Assembly: GCA_002383325.1 (NCBI GenBank)
Contig: DFYJ01000056.1
Coordinates: 1 to 45,558 of the forward strand
Source of the DNA: Candidatus Aminicenantes bacterium UBA4085
GTDB lineage: Bacteria > Acidobacteriota > Aminicenantia > Aminicenantales > UBA4085
Length of the DNA stretch: 45,558 nt
Reading direction: 5' to 3'
Each line of letters opens with the position of its first letter. Position 1 is the stretch's first letter. The position numbers were made by a program, and so were the translations under genes. Positions 16,848-25,179 of this stretch are shown in pieces. The notes under the pieces were generated by a model. That model searched no databases. It was not told where the DNA came from and worked only from the letters and a program-made list of their open reading frames with translations.

Positions 16848-18509
16848 TCAGGGCAGGCGCTTGATGACGACCAGGGTCCTGTCGTCGGCGCCGGCCTTCG
16901 TCCCCGAAAAGGCCTCCAGGCCGTCGAAGACCCGGTCGATCACGGCCGCCGCGCAGCCCTCCGACGGGCAGCTCAGCTCGGCCAGCCGCTCGGGCCCGTA
17001 CTCCTCGCTGTCGGCCCGACGGCTCTCGGTGATGCCGTCGGTATAGAGAATCCAGGTCTCGCCGGCGGCCAGCGTGGCCTCCCCGACATCATAGGTCGCT
17101 CCGGGCAGCATACCCAGGGCCAGCCCCGTGCCGTCAAGCTGCCGCGGCGGGCGGCCCGGGCCGCAGATGATCGGGGCTGGATGGCCGGCATTGATATAGC
17201 GGAGCCGGCCTGTCCCGATCTCCAGCTCGCCCCAGAAGAAGGTGATGAAGTCATTGATCGGAGAGCTCTTGAGCACGAAATCGCTCAGCTTGGCCCCCAT
17301 CACGGCCAGGTCGTGATCCGGCCGAAGCTCCGAGTGCAGGGCGGCCCGCAGCGAGGCCATCAGGAGCGAGGCGCTGACCCCCTTGCCCGAGACATCCGCG
17401 ATGGCGATGCCGATCCGGTCCTGGCCCAAGGGGATGTAGTCGTAGTAGTCGCCGCCGACCTCCAGGCAGGGCACGTTGCGGCCGGCTATGTCGAGCCCGG
17501 GGAGGGAGGGCGTCTGGCGGGGCAGGAGGTCCTTCTGGATCTTGGCGGCCAGGGCCAGCTCCCGCTCCATGCGCTCCTTCTTGACCGTGTCTTCGGCCAG
17601 GACGGCGTTCTCGATCTTGACCGCGGCCAGGTTGGCCAACAGAGTCAGCAGCCGGAGGTCCTTCTCGGTGAAGGCCCGGGCCAGCGACAGGCGGTCGGCG
17701 TAGAGGACGCCGATGACGGCCTTGTTGTTCCAGAGGGGGACGCAGAGGGCCGAGCGGATGCCGGCCGCGACGATGCTCTCGCGGGCCATGAAGCGGGGAT
17801 CGGCGGCCGCGTCGGTGGTCATGACCGAAAGCCGCTGCTCGTAGGCCATGGCCACGATGCCGCGGCTGACCTGGATCTTTTCCGCCTGCAGGCTGGGACT
17901 GTTGATCCGGACGGATTTGATCTGCAGGCGCGGCGGCTCACCCTCGACCAGCATCAGAACCCCGCGGTCCATGGAGACGTGGACGCTGATGAGGCCCATG
18001 ATATGGTCCAACAGCTCGTCCAGGGGGCGGTGCAGGAGGAGGGCCTGGCTGACCTCGCCCAGGACGGCGGCGATCTCGCGGTCGTCCTGCGACCCGTCCG
18101 GCCCCGGCGTCCCGGCCCCGGTCGGAAGTCCCGGGCGCCTCAACAGGTCCTGGATCGGCACCACGGTATTGACCCTGGTGACCGAGGCCGACTCGTCGGT
18201 CATCTCCACGGCCACCGAGAGGGGCCGGTCGAAGACGATGCGCACGCCGCCGACCCGGATCTCGTCGCCTGTCCGTAGCGCCGTCGGCGCCTCGAGCCGG
18301 CGGCCGTTGAGGTAGGTGCCGTTCTTGCTCCCGGCGTCTTCCACCACGAAGCCGTCCCCGGTCGGGCGGATGACGGCGTGGCGGCTGGAGCAGAAGGGAT
18401 CACCCAGAGGGACGGCGTTGTCGGCCGCCCGGCCGAGGGTCACGGCGTGCGGGCCAAGCTCGATCGAGAAGCCCGCGCCGCGCTTGGGGTAGATATAGAG
18501 GAGCGGCAT
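16848..18509 (-). CDS. FHA-GAF-PP2C (SpoIIE-type) phosphatase
   Basis: A 553-aa cytoplasmic regulator. The FHA domain spans residues 1-110 (GRAADN, CSSRHAVI, SKNGTYLNG). A GAF domain spans about 150-315. A SpoIIE/RsbU-type PP2C domain fills the rest, with metal-binding Asp in GGDYYDY, ADVSGKG and LYTDGITESR. It would dephosphorylate a STAS anti-anti-sigma protein and so release a sigma factor or other output; the FHA domain implies control by a Thr-phosphorylated partner. A STAS protein is encoded four genes upstream in the same direction. A TATAAT lies on the minus strand at 18522-18527, 13 bases before the ATG. Confidence 0.92.
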   Translation of the reverse strand: MPLLYIYPKRGAGFSIELGPHAVTLGRAADNAVPLGDPFCSSRHAVIRPTGDGFVVEDAGSKNGTYLNGRRLEAPTALRTGDEIRVGGVRIVFDRPLSVAVEMTDESASVTRVNTVVPIQDLLRRPGLPTGAGTPGPDGSQDDREIAAVLGEVSQALLLHRPLDELLDHIMGLISVHVSMDRGVLMLVEGEPPRLQIKSVRINSPSLQAEKIQVSRGIVAMAYEQRLSVMTTDAAADPRFMARESIVAAGIRSALCVPLWNNKAVIGVLYADRLSLARAFTEKDLRLLTLLANLAAVKIENAVLAEDTVKKERMERELALAAKIQKDLLPRQTPSLPGLDIAGRNVPCLEVGGDYYDYIPLGQDRIGIAIADVSGKGVSASLLMASLRAALHSELRPDHDLAVMGAKLSDFVLKSSPINDFITFFWGELEIGTGRLRYINAGHPAPIICGPGRPPRQLDGTGLALGMLPGATYDVGEATLAAGETWILYTDGITESRRADSEEYGPERLAELSCPSEGCAAAVIDRVFDGLEAFSGTKAGADDRTLVVIKRLP

Positions 18510-18521
18510 GGCTTTGACCCG

Positions 18522-18527
18522 ATTATA
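18522..18527 (-). promoter_or_regulatory. TATAAT -10 box before the PP2C phosphatase
   Basis: A perfect TATAAT on the minus strand in the 25-base gap after the NTT-HEAT gene; only 12 bases separate it from the ATG. No good -35. It could give the phosphatase its own short-leader transcript. Confidence 0.35.
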
Positions 18528-18534
18528 GCAAAAA

Positions 18535-20955
18535 TCAAGCCTCGCCGGTCAGGCGGTCGCGCAGCTCCCGGCAGCGCCGGATGCGGGCATCCTCGGGGCC
18601 GGGCTCCACGAGCGGCAGGACGATCTCCTTGTCCTCGCGCCGGAGCATATGCTCCAGCAGGTCGACGGCGTAGTCGACGGCCCGCCGCTCGCCGCGGGCG
18701 TAGTTTTGCCAGGCGCGGACGATGTCCTCGCAGGGATAGACGAGGCCGAGCAGGTCGAAGACGCGCTTCAAGGCCCGCTCCCGGCCGGCCGTCTCCCGTC
18801 CCTCGATCGTCAGGCAGGCCACCACGGCGGCCCGCCGGACCTCCGCTTCTATCGCGGGTCCGGGGAAAACGAGCCCGGGATTATCCGTCCTCATTCTGAC
18901 CAGGGCTTCGATGATCTCATCCGTAGCGTCGGACTCCCCCCGCCGCAAAGCCCGGACAAGGAAAGCGGCGGCCCGCGGCGTTGCCGCCCGGGCCAACACT
19001 CCCGGGACCGCCTGGCGCGCTTCCGGGGCCAGTCCCGGATCGAACAGGGCATCGCCCAGGGTTCCGGCAATCCGATCGCCGTAGGCGGCCAGGGCGGCGG
19101 CTGCGGCATCGGCCAGGGCCGGTTCCCCCAGCCGGGGCAGGATCAGGGGAACATGCTCGCGCCGGACATGGCGGGATGCGCTTTCCAGGGCATAGCGGAC
19201 CACATCCGGCGATTCATGCCTCAGCAGGATCCGCAGACGGCCGACAAGGGGCGAGTCGGGGGCCATCAGTCCAATGGCCTTGGCCGCTTCCATCTGCTCG
19301 ACCAGGCCGGCCGGCCCCGGCTGGACGGCCAGCTCGTCGAAGCGCCGCTTCATGATCTCCTGGTAGACGTCCAGCGACATGACCTCCCGGACCTGGGCAT
19401 CCAGTCGCTCCTCGTCCAGCCGGTCCTGCCAGCCGGGGAAAAGCGAGGCGCCGCCGCTCTCGATCAACCGGCCGAGGGAACCGGCCCGGACCCGGGAGGC
19501 CTCCTCGCTCAGGATGGACCTCAGCTCCGGGCTCAGCTGGTCTCTGCGCACCAGGTCCATCAGGTTCATGGCATAGAGAACGGAGCTGCGGTCCCGGCTG
19601 TCGAGGGTGTCGAAGACGAGCTTCGCCGCGTCCACGTCCATCCGTCCCCCGATGATCTCTCCGGCATCGGGGCGGCGGGCCCGCAAGTTGGCCTTGACCA
19701 CCCCGCCATAAGCCCGATGGATGGCCAGGGCCAGAAGGATCGACAAGCCCAGGCCGGCCCCGGTCACCCAGCTCATGCCCTTCCAGGAGGGAGAGAAGAG
19801 CGCCGTGACGGCGGCAATGAGCAGCGCGGCCACCCCGTCGCCGACCTTATTCAGGAACATGTCGATGAAGACCTTGGCCCGGACCCGCTTTTCCGTCGGG
19901 ACCGGGACATAGAGTATCTCGCGGGTGGACTGGCTGAAGGTGTGGGTCAGGCTCTTATCGGCGCCTTTGACCCCGATCGCCCAGGGCAGGGCCAGGGCGG
20001 CCGGGACGACGGCCACGGCCGCCACCCCCAGAAGCAGGACGACCGGCGTCACCAGGATCGCCGTGCGCAGGCCGAAGGTCCGTAAAACGCGATGGGTCAG
20101 GGCCGATTGGAGGACCAAGGAGACGACAAGCAGGGCGGTCGAGAAAATGCCCATGAACGCCGTCTGCTCGTCGGCGCCGACAATCTTCCATTCCAGGACT
20201 TTGTTGAACTGGAAGTCCAGGAGAGTCGACACGGTCATGGCTGTCAGCATGGCCCCGCCGAGAAGTCTCAGGTAGCGGTCGGATAAGAGCGTCTTGAGGC
20301 CCTTGCCGAAGCTCGGGCCTAAAACGGCCTGACCGGCCGCCGCGGCGGTCGCGCGCGGTTTGCTCAGGACGGCCCCGGCCAGGGCGATCGCGCCCAGCAG
20401 GAAGGCCAGTCCGACCAGGAGCATGTTCTCCGATCCCAGGCCCTTGGCCAGCAGCGAGACCAGGAGCGAGCCGAAGATGCCGCCCAGCAGTCCGAACTTG
20501 ACCAGCGGGCTGACCATCCGCTTGGCTTGGCGCGGCAGGAACGCGTCGCCGACGACGATCCAGAACTGGGTCACGGTCATGGCCAGGAAGACGTCGCTCC
20601 ACAGCCAGTAGACGATGATCAGCCAGCGGGCGTGACCCGGCAGGGCCAAACGGATCAGGGCCAGGCTGATCGCGAAAAAGGCCAGGCTGCCCAGGACGTA
20701 CGGCCGGCGCTTCATCCGCCCCAGGAGCCGCGTGTTGAGCGTGACCACGAAACCCATGACGACGGCCGTGATCAGGTAGGCCAGGGGCAGGCGCGAAGCC
20801 TGCATCCACTGCAGGAAGAGGGAGATCTTGACCGCTTTGAAAACGTAGGCGGAAGCCGTCAACAGGAAGAAGAGCCCGGCCAGGCGGCTGGCTTCGGACT
20901 GGCGGTCGGGAGCCGCCTCGCGGACGTCCTTGAAGAGAAGATCGGACGGGCGCAT
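18535..20955 (-). CDS. NTT/MFS-like membrane protein fused to HEAT-like repeats (copy 2)
   Basis: An 806-aa protein. Residues 20-420 are hydrophobic with about twelve membrane segments and resemble ATP:ADP antiporter-like (Tlc/NTT) proteins (VTQFWIVVGDAFLPRQAKR matches the QFW...NDxFxxRQAKRL pattern). Residues 430-806 are soluble with helical HEAT-like repeats (SPDVVRYALESASRHVRREH, then PALADAAAAALAAYGDRI). The gene shares one base (TGATG) with its upstream paralogue. The fusion suggests a membrane receptor or scaffold rather than a plain nucleotide transporter; context with STAS and PP2C genes supports a signalling role. Confidence 0.78.
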   Translation of the reverse strand: MRPSDLLFKDVREAAPDRQSEASRLAGLFFLLTASAYVFKAVKISLFLQWMQASRLPLAYLITAVVMGFVVTLNTRLLGRMKRRPYVLGSLAFFAISLALIRLALPGHARWLIIVYWLWSDVFLAMTVTQFWIVVGDAFLPRQAKRMVSPLVKFGLLGGIFGSLLVSLLAKGLGSENMLLVGLAFLLGAIALAGAVLSKPRATAAAAGQAVLGPSFGKGLKTLLSDRYLRLLGGAMLTAMTVSTLLDFQFNKVLEWKIVGADEQTAFMGIFSTALLVVSLVLQSALTHRVLRTFGLRTAILVTPVVLLLGVAAVAVVPAALALPWAIGVKGADKSLTHTFSQSTREILYVPVPTEKRVRAKVFIDMFLNKVGDGVAALLIAAVTALFSPSWKGMSWVTGAGLGLSILLALAIHRAYGGVVKANLRARRPDAGEIIGGRMDVDAAKLVFDTLDSRDRSSVLYAMNLMDLVRRDQLSPELRSILSEEASRVRAGSLGRLIESGGASLFPGWQDRLDEERLDAQVREVMSLDVYQEIMKRRFDELAVQPGPAGLVEQMEAAKAIGLMAPDSPLVGRLRILLRHESPDVVRYALESASRHVRREHVPLILPRLGEPALADAAAAALAAYGDRIAGTLGDALFDPGLAPEARQAVPGVLARAATPRAAAFLVRALRRGESDATDEIIEALVRMRTDNPGLVFPGPAIEAEVRRAAVVACLTIEGRETAGRERALKRVFDLLGLVYPCEDIVRAWQNYARGERRAVDYAVDLLEHMLRREDKEIVLPLVEPGPEDARIRRCRELRDRLTGEA

Positions 20956-23315
20956 CAGGCTCCCCCCTCCGGTCGATGCATCCCCTCCAAGAGAGGCACG
21001 ATCTTGTCCTTAAGGTCGAGAGGCAGGATGTGGTCGAGCAGTTCCAGGGCAAAGGCCGTCTCCTCGGCCGAGCCCCGGATGTAGCACTGTCCGGCCCGGG
21101 TCAGGTCCTGGCCGGGATGGAGAAGGCCGAGCAGGCGAAAGAGCCACAGGCCGTCGGCCCGCACGGGCGCCGCGGCCAGGCGGGCCAGCTCGCGGTCCAG
21201 GGCGGCCCGGACCAGAACGGGGTCGAAGGTCAGGCCGGCCGCCTGCCCGCGGATCCGATCGAGGGCGTCGATGAGATCGCGCTCGAGGCCGGGCTGGCCG
21301 GCGCCCAGCGCGTCCAGGAGCGAATCGGCCGCGTCCTGCGAAGGGATCGCGGCCAACACGGCAGCGACGCGGCGGCGCTCCTCAGCCGGGGTGGCCGGGT
21401 CGAGAAGGTAATCCCCCAGGGCGCCGGCCGCGAGGACGCCGTAGCGGGTCAGCGCCCCGGCCGCATCGCCCCGGGTCCGCGGATCGCCCTGCCGCTCGAC
21501 CAGCCAAGGGACCGACTCGCGCCGGAGGAGCCGGCCGGCGGACTCCGCGGCATAGTGGACGACCTCGGGCGAATCGTCAAGAAGATAGTCCTCCAAGCGA
21601 TCGGCCAGCGGGGAATCGCGGTCCATGAGTCCGGCCGCCTTGGCCAGCTCCATGCGGGCCGTCTCGCCGCCAGCCTCCCCCCGCAGAACCCGCTCCGCGT
21701 AGCCGTCCATGACCCGCTGGTAGTCGGGCAGAGCCATGATCTCGCGGATATCCGCGGCGACGGACAGGACGTCAGCCGCCGGCGGAGGCAGCCAGGGCGT
21801 CTCCTCGCCGTCCGCCAGCGGCGACTGGGGCTGGGGGGCGAGGGCCGCCTGCTCCTCTTCCAGGAAGGATGCGATCTCCGGCGTCAGCAGGCCGTCGCCG
21901 GCCATCTCGTAAAGGTGGAGGGCGTAGAGCGAGGGACTCCGCCGGCGGCTCTCCAGCGCGTCGAGGATGCTCTTGGCCGCGTCGGCCCGGTCCCGGACCA
22001 TCCCATCGTCCCGCTCCCACTTGTCCTTCAGATGGCCTGTGACCGCACGCCCGTAGGCCTTGCCGATCCGGACGTTGACGAGAAGCCAGGCGGCAATGAG
22101 GACGGCCGAGGCCGCCCCAACGACGGCTACGGAGGGCCCTCCGGGCAGGAGGAAGAGCAGCAGCAGAAGACCGGCGCCCGCGGTCTTGGAGAAGCGGTTG
22201 AGGAAGACATCGATGAAGACCTTGGCCCGGTACTTGCGATCGGCCGCAACGGGGATGTAAAGCAGCTCCCGCGAGGACTGCTGAATCGAATAGGAGAAGG
22301 CTTTGTCCGCTCCTTTGGCGGCCAGGGCCCAGCCGAGCATCGGCCAGAGAGCCACCCCGCCCGAGCAGACGAGGAGCGCCAAGGGATAGATCATCAGGGC
22401 TGTGCGCAGGCCGAAGCGGCGCAGGAAGCGGCCGGTCAGGGCCAATTGGAAGAGGAAGGCCGCCGCCAGCATCCCGGCATTGAAGCGGCCGAAGAAGGCG
22501 GCCAGGTTGATCTTGGCCGCCGGGACGGCATCGATGACGGCCTTGGACTGCCAGTCGATGAGGGTCGAGACGATGCCCGTCAGAAGGGCCAGGCCGGCCA
22601 GGAGGCGGAGGTAGGAGTCCGAACGGACGGTCCGGAAGGAGTCGAGGAATCTGGGGCGGTGCGCCGAAGCCGCCGGGCAGGGGCCCGGCGCATCGGCGGC
22701 CGCGCATCGCCCGAGCCGCCGGAAGAGGGCGGCCACGACGACGGCGCCCAGCACCAGCAGCCCGGCGGCGGCCAAGAGCAGGTCCTCCGGCCGGCCGGGA
22801 CGGGCCAGGAAGCCGGCCGCCAGTCCGCCCGCCACGCCGCCCAGGATGCCTCCACTTCCCAGAAATCCGACCAGGCGCTTGGCCTGCCGGGGATTGAAAG
22901 CATCGTTGACCAGGAACCAGAACTGGGTCGTCAGGACGACGACGAAGATGTTGGCCCACAGCCAGTAGACCAGGGTGATCCAGGGCCGGTCCAGAGCGAA
23001 GAGGTAGCGGAAGGCGGCGGCTGAGGCGGCGAAGAACAGCAGGCTTCCGGCCAGCAGGCCCCGCCGCGGCAGGCGGGCCTGCAGGCGGGCGTGGATGGCG
23101 ACGGCGGCCCCCACCAGGACGGCCGTGCCATAGGCCCAAGGCAGGTAGCGGACGCCGACGTCGTCCAGGTAGCTGGCGTCGCGGACGGACTTGACGATGG
23201 CGAAGGGAGCGGTGACGAGGAAGAAGTAGAGGAAGAAGAGGACGGCCCGAGGGACTTCGCCGGGATCAAGCCCCAGGCCCCGGGCGATAGCTTCGGGAAT
23301 CCGGCGCCCGGTCAT
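20955..23315 (-). CDS. NTT/MFS-like membrane protein fused to HEAT-like repeats (copy 1)
   Basis: A 786-aa paralogue of the next gene, with the same layout: about twelve membrane segments in residues 25-420 (LTTQFWFLVNDAFNPRQAKR) and HEAT-like helical repeats in the C-terminal half (SPEVVHYAAESAGRLLRRES, then DAAGALTRYGVLAAGALGDY). It begins 24 bases after the STAS gene and is translationally coupled to copy 2 by a shared base. The pair could form a heterodimer. A third homologue without HEAT repeats lies at 41725-43083. Transport substrate unknown. Confidence 0.78.
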   Translation of the reverse strand: MTGRRIPEAIARGLGLDPGEVPRAVLFFLYFFLVTAPFAIVKSVRDASYLDDVGVRYLPWAYGTAVLVGAAVAIHARLQARLPRRGLLAGSLLFFAASAAAFRYLFALDRPWITLVYWLWANIFVVVLTTQFWFLVNDAFNPRQAKRLVGFLGSGGILGGVAGGLAAGFLARPGRPEDLLLAAAGLLVLGAVVVAALFRRLGRCAAADAPGPCPAASAHRPRFLDSFRTVRSDSYLRLLAGLALLTGIVSTLIDWQSKAVIDAVPAAKINLAAFFGRFNAGMLAAAFLFQLALTGRFLRRFGLRTALMIYPLALLVCSGGVALWPMLGWALAAKGADKAFSYSIQQSSRELLYIPVAADRKYRAKVFIDVFLNRFSKTAGAGLLLLLFLLPGGPSVAVVGAASAVLIAAWLLVNVRIGKAYGRAVTGHLKDKWERDDGMVRDRADAAKSILDALESRRRSPSLYALHLYEMAGDGLLTPEIASFLEEEQAALAPQPQSPLADGEETPWLPPPAADVLSVAADIREIMALPDYQRVMDGYAERVLRGEAGGETARMELAKAAGLMDRDSPLADRLEDYLLDDSPEVVHYAAESAGRLLRRESVPWLVERQGDPRTRGDAAGALTRYGVLAAGALGDYLLDPATPAEERRRVAAVLAAIPSQDAADSLLDALGAGQPGLERDLIDALDRIRGQAAGLTFDPVLVRAALDRELARLAAAPVRADGLWLFRLLGLLHPGQDLTRAGQCYIRGSAEETAFALELLDHILPLDLKDKIVPLLEGMHRPEGGA

Positions 23316-23339
23316 GGGAGCCTCCTCGATCGTCCCGCG

Positions 23340-23687
23340 TCAGTCGCGGGGGAAGCTGCGCAGGGCCGCGTCTTCGTCCTCGAAGATGTCCAGGACCTTG
23401 GTCAGCATGGTCACCTGGAAGACGAGGTAGAGCTTCTTGGAGATGCGGGTCAGCTTGAGCTTGCCGCCGAGATTGTGGGTCGAAATGTAGCTGGCCAGGA
23501 TCTCGCCGACGCCGAAGCTGTCGATGAAGCCGACCTTCTCGAAGTTGAGGAGGATCAAGCGGTGCCCCTCGTCCAAGACCGCCTTGACCAGATCGTGCAG
23601 AGTGACGTCGGTGATATCCGAGCGCTTGATCTCCCCATCCACGTCGAAAATGACGACGCCTTCTTTCTCGCGCTTGCGGATGACCAC
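23340..23687 (-). CDS. STAS-domain anti-anti-sigma factor
   Basis: A 115-aa SpoIIAA/RsbV-type protein. The Ser of GFIDSFGVGEIL (near residue 57) is the usual phosphorylation site. In partner switching an RsbW-type kinase phosphorylates it and a PP2C phosphatase reverses this; both kinds of gene are in the window (44786-45226 and 16848-18509). The start is GTG at 23687 with cggag upstream. It lies 40 bases downstream of the reverse transcriptase stop, so it marks the island boundary. Confidence 0.88.
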   Translation of the reverse strand: MVIRKREKEGVVIFDVDGEIKRSDITDVTLHDLVKAVLDEGHRLILLNFEKVGFIDSFGVGEILASYISTHNLGGKLKLTRISKKLYLVFQVTMLTKVLDIFEDEDAALRSFPRD

Positions 23688-23726
23688 GATGCTCCGCTGT
23701 TTATGTATCAGAAGGGGACGGCCAAG

Positions 23727-25115
23727 TCAAACGGACCAGGCAACGCACTTCATGGCATCTCCCAGATACCTATAGATCATAAGATTAAAACCGAGCATTT
23801 GAAGTTTCGGCTCGCTCCAATTATTAGAAGTCCCATAATAGAACAGCTCAGCAAGCTTGTTGTTTAAATGTTGCTCGACTACTCGAACCGCACTTTTCTG
23901 GCCAGACATCGTCATCATCGCTTCCACCAAACCCAAGATCCTCGGCAATGATCGAATCCTCCTCTCCGCCATAAGTAAGAGGAGGCTTATGGTCTTTTCA
24001 ATATGAAAAGTCGAAACCGGAAACAGCGGCATATAGGAAGCGTCCGTGACATCCGCGATGAATCTATCGATTATTCCAGTTCCAGGGACCTCCTGATCGA
24101 TCCGAAGCACACCAAGATATAATTCTTTAAATTCCCGAAAGGACAATCGCAATTTAGTTTTAGGGCGGATGGCATGATATTTGGAGACCCACTCGCGGAA
24201 AATTCCCTCGGGCAGAACTGCAATATTGGTTTTGTCTTCGTTTAAAAGTAGGTTGAAGTCTTTAAGCCCCCTCTGAAGCAGTTTCGTTGCCCTCCTACCC
24301 TCCTCCTCCGTTCGGCAAAGGATCCTATAATCATCCTTAAAGCGGAGCGCAAGGACGCGGATTTTCTTAAGTTGCGGAGAAATGCTCCGATCAACTGCCG
24401 ATAAAACTAGTTCTGCCATTAAGTCAGAGACGGCCGGACCGATAGGGATTCCGTTCGTACAACCGTCATTAGCACATTGGAACAATTTGTCCAATCGATT
24501 ACCTACCAGAGTGAAATCTTTCCTATTGGAGTCTTGGCGAATAAACGGACGGGTATGGATAGCCCAAGCGATACTATGAGTATAAACGGAGGGGTAGAAG
24601 TTTTTTACATCTGTTCTTACAAGATATTTATACGCATAAGCTTCCTCGACAAGATCTGATTCTGCCATTTCAATCCACTCATAAATCATTCGTCCGGCTC
24701 GTAATCCGCCAATTATGCCGGGGGTGTTTTTCGATAAAGGGATCGGGAAACTATAGGAATACACGCGTTTAGCCGGGTTAAAGATGATGTCAAGTATTGA
24801 TTTCCAGTTATTCGCTATTTCCGTCGCGATATCACTATGTAATCTTGGATCAAGGATGCCGAAGGTGCGATCAGTGAGATCGGTCTTGGGAAAATGGACC
24901 TCGCAAATCTGAGCGAGATTCGGCGAGAACTTGATTTTAATCTTCTGCGTAAAATAAGTGCCAAAGGAAGGATGTTTAGTCACATGAAAGCAAGGCGGAA
25001 GGACATAACTTTCCGGAAAATACCCGGTAGTTACTAGCCAGTCAAACAGGTCGGCGGGCTTGAGTTGCCGAGCGAGTCGCTCGGTTTCAAGGCAATGCTT
25101 TTGCGGCTTGTTCAT
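23727..25115 (-). CDS. Reverse transcriptase, unknown-group (UG)/Abi-like
   Basis: A 462-aa single-domain RT. Motif A is RTDVKNFYPSVYTHSIAWAI (near residues 165-184), motif B GIPIGPAVSDLMAE (near 224), motif C RFKDDYRIL (near 256), so the catalytic Asp triad is intact with FKDD in place of YADD. The FYPSxYTHSIxWAIH form is typical of defence RTs of the unknown groups and Abi-type proteins, and not of group II introns or retrons. The N-terminus has GYFPESYVLPPCF and the last 130 residues form a helical C-terminal region without a recognised domain. It follows brxL by 64 bases, with a hairpin in the gap. GC is low. The class (DRT type) cannot be set by eye. Confidence 0.85.
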   Translation of the reverse strand: MNKPQKHCLETERLARQLKPADLFDWLVTTGYFPESYVLPPCFHVTKHPSFGTYFTQKIKIKFSPNLAQICEVHFPKTDLTDRTFGILDPRLHSDIATEIANNWKSILDIIFNPAKRVYSYSFPIPLSKNTPGIIGGLRAGRMIYEWIEMAESDLVEEAYAYKYLVRTDVKNFYPSVYTHSIAWAIHTRPFIRQDSNRKDFTLVGNRLDKLFQCANDGCTNGIPIGPAVSDLMAELVLSAVDRSISPQLKKIRVLALRFKDDYRILCRTEEEGRRATKLLQRGLKDFNLLLNEDKTNIAVLPEGIFREWVSKYHAIRPKTKLRLSFREFKELYLGVLRIDQEVPGTGIIDRFIADVTDASYMPLFPVSTFHIEKTISLLLLMAERRIRSLPRILGLVEAMMTMSGQKSAVRVVEQHLNNKLAELFYYGTSNNWSEPKLQMLGFNLMIYRYLGDAMKCVAWSV

Positions 25116-25137
25116 TCTCTGTCTGCCTCATGATATC

Positions 25138-25162
25138 CCTATCCTAGGCTCATCCGGATAGG
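25138..25162. other. Hairpin between brxL and the reverse transcriptase
   Basis: CCTATCC and GGATAGG arms of 7 bases around an 11-base loop, in the 64-base gap. It has no T-run, so it is a poor terminator. It could be an RNA processing site or part of an RNA used by the RT; this is speculation. Confidence 0.35.
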
Positions 25163-25179
25163 AACTTTTGGATACTCGA

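Noticed and set aside
20976..23024. 682-codon open frame on the plus strand opposite the NTT-HEAT gene
   Set aside because: Antisense shadow in GC-rich DNA; low-complexity Gly/Arg/Gln-rich reading, no motif, and the opposite strand has clear domains.
25116..25179. Retron msr/msd RNA before the reverse transcriptase
   Set aside because: The gap is too short, with a single 7-bp hairpin, and the RT motifs are not of the retron type.
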